The notes under the pieces: model-generated
Databases searched by the model: none
The model's input: the letters and a program-made list of their open reading frames with translations, nothing else
What the model was told of the DNA's origin: nothing
Source of the DNA: Coprinellus micaceus
Taxonomy: Eukaryota > Basidiomycota > Agaricomycetes > Agaricales > Psathyrellaceae
Length of the DNA stretch: 64,000 nucleotides
Assembly: GCA_951394405.1 (NCBI GenBank)
Contig: OX596346.1
Coordinates: 1,054,001-1,118,000, forward strand
Direction of reading: 5' to 3'
Position numbers and translations under genes: made by a program
Shown here: one piece after another, positions 55,229 to 64,000 of the stretch
How positions within the stretch are numbered: the first letter of the stretch is position 1
How the letters are laid out: each line of letters opens with the position of its first letter

Positions 55229-57666
55229 ATCGTTTGTTCTCCTCCTTCGCCCTTGGCCGAGAACCTTTTACTGGACGTGTGCGTTGTGCTGTTTCCGCTG
55301 GTGCTCGTGGTCAATCATCTACAATGGACTCAGTGTATAGTTTCTATGGTGATCCGTTCGACTCTCTGCCTACAAAGACCCCTCGTGAACATCCCTCTAC
55401 GATACTATGATGTGCGGCCCCTCTCTTGACTTTTCAGTACCTATGTCTATACTGCTTTACTTATTATATGCTTTTACTCCGCTCTCGCCGTTGGCTTTTT
55501 TCTGGTTAGGCTCAAGCCAACGAATGCTTCGGGCGTATTAAGTGCACCCATCAGAACTCATGTAGCCCTCTCTTTTCAACCCGAACCACCATGATCTACA
55601 CGCCCGTCTCGCTAGAAGGATTCGGGATCGGGGGGTACGGTGGCGGATACGACCGCGAATGTACGCAAATCCTTTCTGGCTGGAGTACCCCCTAACTTCA
55701 TACCCTATATTCACCTTTCAGATTTAAGCGATCTTTCTGCAATGCAACTCGGCACCTCAAGTCAACGCCTTCTCTACCCCTCACGATCCCGCCCCTTTCA
55801 ACCCACCGCCAGCTTCCTTAGTTTCTCGCTCAACCATACATAGCGCAAGGCCTGCAAACCTCACTAGAAAGCACCGGAAATGATCACTATTGCCCGACAC
55901 CCAAACTCATGCCTCTCTCGACCTGTCTCGAGCGCCACAGTCCTCTAATCCTTTACCCTCGTCAATGCTCATTCTCGGACGCTTTTACTCCCAATCTACC
56001 TCACCTGTGCCGGTCCCACAAGACGGCCTCGCATCTTCTACCTTCTGAGTAGGCGACTTGGACCGACCAACCATCGCCCATAAAGAAGGCAGCGAGGCTT
56101 TCTCCAGGGCAGCCCGATTCACCCTCTCAGCATCAATGTCCTCCTCTTATTCGCCGAACCCCAAATAAATCTCACCACTCATTTCGACGAAACAACTGGC
56201 CAGCCTCTTGGGATCTATCCCCTACGGTTGCCAGGTGTCATAAGGAGTGCCGACCTCGACGTCAGAGGTCGAGGTGGAGTGAAACTAGCTGGTTTAAATG
56301 ATAAGTGAGTCCAGTCGGTCTTCAAGGACCGCTTCACCTACACGAACGCTTACCCTTCGTTTAGACAGTCCCAACAATACGCATCCAACGCCCCACCAGA
56401 TCCCCAATCATTTCTGAATTCACGCCTCCCTCCCTCCTAAGAATCTCGCCACAACCGCGAATGGCGACGACAACGTTCGAATACGCGAAGTAATGCTCCA
56501 CCCTGGTTCGATGGTGGTGCAAGCGGCCGATATATCCATGGTGGCATGAACTTTGCTGGGCATGAGGTTGGCTGTTTGGTGGGCACCCAACTTTGTTGAC
56601 CACACATCCGAGACAGACCGCTGGAACGACCTTGGTTCATCGCTGTCGTACTCCCAGACGCTCCGACACCACATCCGCTCCGATAGCTACTACCAGCTAC
56701 GCTGGATTCGTGATGTTCGAGAGGAATCAGAATTGGATGGGATGATCGTCTCAACGAGTGCTTGGAAGCTTAGCGGACTATGAGAACTTTCGGAGGTCCC
56801 GAGGTGAGAGAATCTACTACCTATCAACACTTGATTGAACTTAAGATGGAGCACTACTCCCCCGCTACTCGCAGGGAGCGTACAGTGCCGCCACGACGAC
56901 AGATAGGGCAAAATCCTACTCAGCAACTTGAATGTTTTAAGTTGCCGGCGTCTACCGAATCTGATACAGTCGCCCAGGACAGCAACACTAGATCCACAAC
57001 CTCACCTGTCCGGGCTATCCTCGACGAGCCTGTTTAACGCCCACATGCCCTCGCCGTCACACCATCCGTGACCAGCCTGTCAAAGGCATACCTTTTATGA
57101 GGCACTACAGGTGCAGGGTTTGGAAGGGGGCTTCTGGGCGTGGTGGGAAGGGTGATTATGCACAATACAGGTGTCCACGGCCTGACGAGAGCTAATACCC
57201 GAACTCGATGTGTGTTTCAAGGTAGGGGCGGCTCCGTCAGCGGGTCAGTATCATTCCACTAATGTGATGCGGTCCTCGACTTCGGATTAATCGACTTGTA
57301 CGCTCCTCCTTACTTTTGACTACTACTGAAGTATTCCCTCTGTGCTGACCTCCACCTCGTGCGTGACACAAACCCGGCGGTAGAGCCATGCTCTCAAGAC
57401 GGCCCCGGTTATCAATGAGAATATTCAACCAAGAGAACGACTGAAACGAGGTGCGCCACGATTTGATGAATTTCCAGCACTCCGGGAAATAAGCCCGGGT
57501 CCGGTCAATAAAAGCGAGCCCAACCATTCCGTTCGCTCATAACTTTTTTCCGACGGTGCTTTATTAACCGGAGGTGTAACTGGTATAAAACTCAGAGTAC
57601 TCGAGAACGTGGCCACACCGTCCTCTCCCCTCGCTTCCGCTGCTCCTGGCCAACGTTGCAGTTCTC
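55229..57666. other. 2.4 kb with at most one tiny gene
   Basis: A possible two-exon mini-gene on the plus strand starts near 55591 (MIYTPVSLEGFGIGGYGGGY) with a donor GTACGC, joins at about 55722 to LSDLSAMQLGTSSQRLLYPS and stops at 55843. It is Gly/Tyr-rich at the start and not recognised. The remaining sequence, 55850-57660, has only short frames without recognisable motifs on either strand. The last 100 bp should contain the promoter of the DUF6698 gene. Confidence 0.35.
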
Positions 57667-59188
57667 ATGTCCTCTGAAACACCGCGCCCCAGTCGGTATG
57701 GCATTTCTGGGAAAGCTCAAGAGCACGACGAAGCCGTCGGCCAGAAGAGGCCTAACGCCTTGAGTCTCGGGCCTAGGAAGCGACCGTATGTCCCATTCTT
57801 CCACTCTACTTCGTTTCTTCCAATCCTGGACCCAGAAATCTCCACACCGACCCCCTCATCCACCATGGTCGACATTTCGGCCGCACAGTGTACGCCTTCG
57901 CAAACATGCACGCTCTCCTGGTGGCAGGAATCAACGCTGACGAAGACACGCCACCGGAAACCCAGCAGTGAGTGTTTGCTACCACATTGGCTGTGTCTAT
58001 TCTGAGCCCTGTCTAAACCGGATACATCAGGGAGAGGCGCGAGAGGCGTATATATGGCATGCTACTCAACCTTGTCGCGGGTCTTGAGGAGAGGTTGATG
58101 GAGTGTAGTCAGGAGGCATTGATGTCGATTGCTAACATGGTGAGTAGCGTTCACTCCGTGCGGGCATGCTTTTCTCCAGTCCGAGCTCACACATCCCCTG
58201 CAGCTTCAAAAAGGGGCAGCCAGCGCACGTGCCGACGACACTAAGAGCCTTAAGGGTACCATTTTGGATTGGCTAGTCCTTCCGGGCGGGCCACCTCTAG
58301 ATCCGCCCTTGACTAGGAACGTCAAGGTGAACAGAGGGTTCAACCACTACAGGACGGGATTCTTGCTCTGTCCGGTGGGGTTAGACTGGGACGATGATCA
58401 GTACGCCTCGCCCCTCCAAAATTCTCTCCGATATCAACACTGACGCTTTTGTGTGATCTCAGAGTCAAAGAGCAGCTCCGAAGGAAAGAGATCCTGGTCT
58501 CGGGCTCCGACTGGCCGATCTTCGTATACCAAAACGAGCAATATGACCCGGAACGGCCTTGGAAAGGCTTATTCCGTAATCGTTTGTTGGTGGTGGTGAG
58601 AACCTGGACCCCGCGGTACTGCATCTTCCCGGAGTACGGTCACTGACGGTTGCCACTGCAGGCTTTTAAACATATATTTACTTCTCCAAGTTCGGTCGAT
58701 AGTGAGCCAAAGGCCACTCGTTCCGGGAACGCCAGGATCCATGGGATGACGCATGTGACTCGTGCGTCCCTGGCGTATGTTGCCACTCAGGTATGTGATT
58801 GTTCCGCCCGTCCGACTGATGATTGTGGTAACCCTAAACAACGTCAGGTTCGGTTCGGTCTGTCTGCAGCTTCCGTGTTTTCTCGCACGGATAGTGAGAC
58901 TGATTCTGAGACCTTCTATACGACGGTCCTCGAGCTTCTTGAAGAGCCAGAGGAGCAAGATGAAGTAAAAGAATTATTGGCTTGGTGGAACCAGTAAGTC
59001 ATACTCAGCGGCGACATTCGTGAGATTCACTAACTCATACACCACTGCTGGGCAGGAAGATCTTCCCGTCATTTTCGAACATGCGCCGCCTTGTTCCAGC
59101 CAACAGCGTCTTGGCAAAGATTAAAGAGTGCCGCAACTCGAAAACGCCAGCGGCCGACCACGACGCAGCCGATCCCCCGCCAGCGTAA
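57667..59188 (+). CDS. DUF6698-family protein, eight exons, 365 aa
   Basis: Basidiomycete protein of the family I know as DUF6698 (function unknown). Exons 57667-57785, 57836-57967, 58031-58139, 58204-58400, 58463-58595, 58662-58790, 58848-58993 and 59056-59188 join with matching phases to 366 codons including the stop. The first 40 residues are basic and disordered (SLGPRKR). The domain runs from residue 45: LIHHGRHFGRTVYAFANMHA, RIYGMLLNLVAGLEERLMEC, FNHYRTGFLLCPVGLDWDDD, VSGSDWPIFVYQNEQYDPER, PWKGLFRNRLLVVAFKHIFT, SPSSVDSEPKATRSGNARIH, GMTHVTRASLAYVATQVRFG and ELLAWWNQKIFPSF. These blocks, especially the xxKHIFTxPSS / ATRSGNAxIHGMTxVT stretch, are the family hallmarks. The assignment is from memory of the family, not a search. 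No damage is seen. Confidence 0.8.
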
Positions 59189-60928
59189 CCGCTTAGTGCT
59201 CACCGCCTTGATTGTCATATCTACGTACACATTAGAAGCTGATACAGTAGTAATTCCGTGCAAATGCCGTCAAATAGATTTAATACATCGACCGTCTTTT
59301 CATGAACTGGTACCTGAGAGACTTCCGCCGAACATGCAAACCGGAAACTCGGCCTCAGACGCAATCAGACCCGCGAACTGCAGCCATAGTGACCTCGGTT
59401 GCTCAATTTACGAAGCCTGGATGTTCTGGCCAAGTTATGTGTCACCGATGTCCTGGACAATACTGGGCACTGTCGACCGAGGACGAGCGGTCTGGCGGAC
59501 CTTGCTCACTTTCCAGATTGAAGGTGTTTACGACCTCCTCCCCAATCCCCCGCTCTTTCGTATTGAAGTTCAGATCTTATGTGCGATCGTCGAACTTGCC
59601 ATCCTTCCACCTGTGTGACAGCGGCACAATCGCTGGCATGATTGACAACAATATGATCAGGTCTGGCGACGGGGACATAGTTGGTGGCTGTCAACCACCG
59701 GTGGCGGTGAAAACAATCATTGATTGATTCTCTGCCGAGTCTCTGGGTTGGTAGCCTTGACAATGACCATGCGAACGGAAGGAACGAGCGCACATCCAAT
59801 GAAGGTTTTCATTGATACGCCCACCCGGTTTGATGATCATGAAAATGGGCACACAAATTGCAGCAATTAGCGGACTTCTAATGCATTGGCATACGGTCAA
59901 CCATTACATGGTGAATCAGAACTTTGGACCTGGTGTAGTCTGCCACGTCAACCGGACAATTTCAAAATCGGTCAGTTTTCTGAAGGGTCATAAGCCCGAC
60001 TTCATGAGGCGGTGTTTATCATGTGAAGCGGGCTGATGGAGATGGGGCAGAGGCCCAATTGGTATATGTCCGATGTGGCAGTACCAACTCTGCCGGACCG
60101 TCAGCAATTGTAGCTCTTCTCAGCATGCGTCACCTTTGTGTATTTTGCAGAATCCCCCAACGCTGCCCACTAAAATCTAGCCCCATCGGACTTGTTACAA
60201 GTGTTGCAGATGTTTTATAATTTGTCGACTATTACCCAGTTTTAACTGTGAAAGTGAGTGGATGTCGTTTCTTCACCGCTACCCTGATGGATTGGCCACG
60301 GCTGTGGAACGGCACCAGTCAATTCATCGGGTCACCTCCTGCTACCTGAATCCATCCCTGCGCGTGGACCGAGCACTAGGGGTGCTCAGCAGACTTCAGC
60401 AGACCCTTAGCAGTACTGCGAGACATCCTCACCCTACGACCCCTGACCGGCGGCAACGCGATCACGCGGCTCACTTTTGATCAGCCAGCGCCTATCACTG
60501 CTACTGCCACTGGAGCGCTCGACATGACATTTGACGAAAAGCCAGCAAAGGCGGGTCTCTAAGAAGGACGAATTCGCCCAGAGAATGTCACTACGCACCA
60601 TGCATGCTCGCCCTTGGGAACTTTGGATGACGCCCAACACGCTGGGTTAGGGCCCACCCTCCACTGGGCTCGATGATGCCCTCGCCAGGGCGACGATGCG
60701 GGGTATATGCGGTACGCGGGAGCGAGAAGGATGGGGTAGGAAGACAAGGAGGGGGGAAAGGGAGGATGGGTTTAAGTATCGGCGTGGGCACAAACGCTCA
60801 CAAACAACGCGTCGTGACCGCCTCATCCCGTGCTCTCCTGTCATCCGCCTCTAGCCGCCTCTCCATCGCCGGCCTTCTGTGCTGCCACTGGAGCTGTCAC
60901 TAGTTGTCTACTTCATCTATCACTTTAA
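59189..60928. other. 1.7 kb without a supported gene
   Basis: Only short open frames on both strands. No repeats longer than a few bases, RNA genes or transposon motifs were recognised. Confidence 0.45.
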
Positions 60929-61640
60929 TGTCTCTCGCCTCGTCCCTCTCTCCTGATACGACAGCGTCTTCTCCGGTCAAGATCCTTCATCCAACTCCGC
61001 CTCGCATGGTCTCGGCCGCGTCCTCCAACTGCACGCAATTAGCGACCGAGAGCATGGAAGGGACACTCACCCACGCGACACTAGCGACCGTTGGAAAACT
61101 GCCTGTATATCTCTTCTTTCCACTCCGAATCGAATAGGGCCGGAGCTAAGACCGAGGATACCTCGCAAGCTTACGTCTCCAGCGAGGTTAACAAACACTG
61201 ACATCCATGACCTCCACAGTTTGGATGGACGCCGCCGGGACGCGCTCGTGCATCAGTCGTCCGCCGAACCCTTCGCGACAATCCCTCTCGCCTTACGAAA
61301 GACGCGATTGTAAGTAAGACCTCTAGTAATTTCACGCTGCATCAAGTTTGATACGAAGTGCATCCCCTAGACGCCTCGGCCGGTCGGCGTTGGTGCCCTC
61401 CTCCAGCTATTGAAGATTTTGCAGGACCTTGTGCGGTGGAGGCTGTTGAAGGAGCTGCAAGAAACACCCATCCATGAACGCCTGTAAGAACGCAATAATC
61501 TTCAGCATCGGTGGTGGGGCTGCCGTCCCCGATTTCCCACTCGAACTTTCATTCGAGGGTCCGGCTTCGCGCCTCCGCGCGCTCAAACCCTGGGCAGGAA
61601 CCTCTGGTTTTGTTTGGGTGCAGAATGACGACGGTAATGC
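60929..61640 (+). CDS. Possible spliced gene, unknown, low confidence
   Basis: A chain of protein-like segments with plausible splice sites on the plus strand: MSLASSLSPDTTASSPVKIL (from 60929); AGAKTEDTSQAYVSSE (61138-61188); FGWTPPGRARASVVRRTLRD, NPSRLTKDAI (61220-61313); TPRPVGVGALLQLLKILQDL, VRWRLLKELQETPIHERL (61370-61483). A possible next exon is VRLRASARSNPGQEPLVLFG or GPASRLRALKPWAGTSGFVW, depending on the acceptor. The middle junctions are in phase and one intron has a CACTGAC branch-like site. The junction from the first segment is out of phase and no 3' end could be fixed. It is Ser/Thr-rich at the N-terminus, then basic and helical. Not recognised; it may be decayed. Confidence 0.3.
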
Positions 61641-64000
61641 GGGGTAAGCTTCTTTTCGTCTCGGATGGAATTGGCTACACCGGCACACGAGACCATCCAC
61701 CTCCGAGTGCTTCAACTCCTTCTAAGTACGCATATCCCGACGCTCCCTTTCTGCCTCCCTTCGGAAGGATCGGTCCTCGGTGTACACAAGCACCCAGCTG
61801 GGTCGCCAAATTGGCGCACACATTCCGTCTGTCATTCACACCAAGCCCGCGTTGACTGCTCGTCTCGCTACCGACCCCTACGTATTCAATACAAAACCAA
61901 TTCAATACTATCGGCGATCAGCACCTCGGTTTGAATCAGAGGTTCGGTTTGGACACCCAAACCTTACCGTTTGGCCTCATTCTTTTCGGGAATTTGTGTA
62001 GTCACCTAACCGAGCTCAATTCCAAAATTTGAGCCTCACGAGAAGAGGAGAAGGTGTCGAAACCGGAGGTCTGTTTGTCGGCTTGGCGGAGTTTTGGCAG
62101 GGAAACCGAACGTCTGATCAAACCGAGGTGGTGATCAATGATAGTACGTAGTGCCTAGACGCTCAGAACTGAATTGAACCGAACGTGGCTCAAGCATGCG
62201 TAATAATACCTACATTCCAGGTGTCATTGTCAAGGGTGGCGTTGACGCGCTGAACGATAATCATGCGGGAAGCGCTTTCGGAAATGTGCGATATCTTTTT
62301 CAGATGCAAACACCCAGGAATGAACGAGCGCTCATCCTCTCATATGACGCACCACCTCATGTATGCCCCGATCACCTGAGCAACACCATCCTCCCCTCCA
62401 ATCGCCTACAGCAATCCTATGATATCGCCTCCATTAGCAAGCGCCGACCGGTTCCTCACAAGCACCACGCGCTCCGCCCCTCTTTACCCCGCATTCTCGG
62501 TCACGTTGCCGTTGTGGCTTTAGCGAGCGCTTAGCGCTTCCGAACCCCTCGCGTCGGGGCCCGATCATCATTCCTCTTCGACGCTTAGCGAAAGCGCCCA
62601 TGTGGGATGGGTGTGGGGAGGATAGGGGCAAATAGCGTGGGGAGGAAGAGGGGAGCGGAGGGGGCTTCGGGATTGGGGGGTGTAGGTTTAGCAGGAGGGA
62701 GGTGTGTAGCCTGTAGGCGCTAGCGCTCGGGGCCCTCACAGGCGAAACAATCGGCTCTAGCCTTGTTCCCCTCGTCATCCTTCTTGATCTTCGAACTCGG
62801 GAGATCCCCACAACGAACTTCCCGGTTGTTGGAGATCTTGTTCGTTTGACTGCGGCTTTTGGTCTTCCTCTTCTACTTGGATGATCTTCGTCTTCTTGGA
62901 GTGTGATGTTTCTCATGCAAAGAGCCCACATAACGTACGTATGTTATGGATCGCTGTAACCTGTCGCGAGACTCGGGGTTACATGGGATGTATGTATGTA
63001 CAGCCGATGTTGAGGCTCAGAGCGAGGGTTTAGGCTTTCGGCGGGTGAGGAGAGGTGGGCGGTAAGATGCATGCGTCGTCGGAACTCGGACGTGCAAGTT
63101 TCCGTCCAAAGCCTGAACGAAATTGAATTTCGCTCGCCTTCTCTCCATCCATCCAACTACCCGCCACCGAAGCTTCATTACACCCCACATGATCTAAGCT
63201 GGGAGCTATCCTCCTACTCCATCGACTGCGATCCATACATCCCATCTCATATGATAACCTTCGTATGATAGTGATGCACGTTGAGAGATGGGAGCAATCG
63301 GGACAGCATGAAGTGCTATTCTTGGACCTACCCCCAGCCCGCGCCCAAGAACTCATCGGACTCCAGGGGAGCTCCCTAGGACGACTACAACTCCACACGT
63401 TACATCGTCCCAGATGATTCGACTCCACGAAACGGGGGACGTGGGGGCCTTGACGCGGCAGAGATGTCATTTCGAAATCTTCGTTTACTAGGCATGACGC
63501 GCGCCCGTTCTCCGTCTCCGAGGTTCGCGCGTCCGCCTTCCCTGCACTGGGACGCTCACTCAAATGAATTCGCGTCGTAGGAATCGTACGACTTGTCGTA
63601 TTGATACTATTATTGGCCGTCCGCCGAGGGTGTGAGTGAGCGTGAACATGCCCAATACATAATGAGTCCAAGCCCCCCAGCCAGGCCCTCGGTGTCGGAC
63701 ACGCGCCCCAATAGATCCACGCGCGGAGTTCCCATGAAGTGTCAATAAGTCAATCTCATTCTGATTTTCGGGGAGGGTGAGGCACACACCTGTTCATTCA
63801 AATTCAACGGCGGAGGTTATCACCTGGAGCGCGGGTGTACTCGAGATTTAGGGTGAATCGAAAAAACTGGAGGGAAAGCGTTGAAAGTCGTTCAATCCAA
63901 AATTTCCATTTAGTAATGAAACCCTAAGATACTTGGTTTCGACGTACGACTACCCAGCTAGGTACAACAAATAGATGGAGCAGGTGTACAGGTGGATGAG
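61641..64000. other. Right end of window, no supported gene
   Basis: About 2.3 kb with scattered short frames on both strands (for example 63030-63671 on the minus strand, 213 codons) that carry no recognisable motif or splice-consistent chain. A gene beginning outside the window on the right cannot be excluded. Confidence 0.4.

Noticed and set aside
1..64000. CRISPR arrays, rRNA, bacterial operons
   Set aside because: No direct-repeat arrays or rRNA-like blocks were seen, and the gene structures are spliceosomal.

Overview
The window looks like nuclear DNA from an agaricomycete (mushroom-forming basidiomycete). Genes are dense and on both strands, with many roughly 50-60 bp GT-AG introns. 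Several families expanded in agaricomycetes are present: repeat-less NACHT proteins, coiled-coil F-box-like proteins, a Plavaka-type DNA transposon and a DUF6698 protein. I saw no bacterial, CRISPR, rRNA or convincing tRNA features. Gene models were spliced by hand by tracking intron phase, so exon ends are my inference. A model with consistent phases across many exons is strong; one that needs an odd junction is flagged.

Left part (1-14.2 kb), all minus strand: the 3'-truncated start of a PHO13-type HAD phosphatase; a transaldolase-like gene lacking the Schiff-base lysine, with an in-frame TGA; a five-exon bZIP transcription factor with a GC-AG intron; about 3.4 kb with no gene I can support; and the replication-fork protection gene TOF1/TIMELESS.

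Middle part (14.5-34.9 kb): a mixed cluster of three NACHT genes (one looks intact, two are broken) and four F-box-like genes (two intact, one broken, one doubtful). The housekeeping sphingolipid gene LCB1 and an unassigned three-exon gene lie among them. The broken copies carry a nonsense codon, frameshifts and a deletion of the ATP-binding P-loop, and two NACHT copies share duplicated upstream DNA. This is the birth-and-death pattern expected of fungal self/non-self recognition genes.

Right part (35.6-64 kb): a large low-complexity coiled-coil protein (minus); a small five-exon membrane or secreted protein (minus); a near-complete Plavaka transposase (minus, 40.9-45.7 kb); then mainly plus-strand multi-exon lineage-specific genes. 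These include a protein with two Cys/His finger-like motifs, an 830-residue protein whose first seven exons all end in phase 0, and a DUF6698 protein. The last 5 kb is mostly empty except for one weak spliced candidate.

The likeliest undescribed biology is the NACHT/F-box cluster, especially its N-terminal N/Y/H-rich motif and unassigned C-terminal domain, followed by the phase-0 exon chain gene and the lysine-less transaldolase family.
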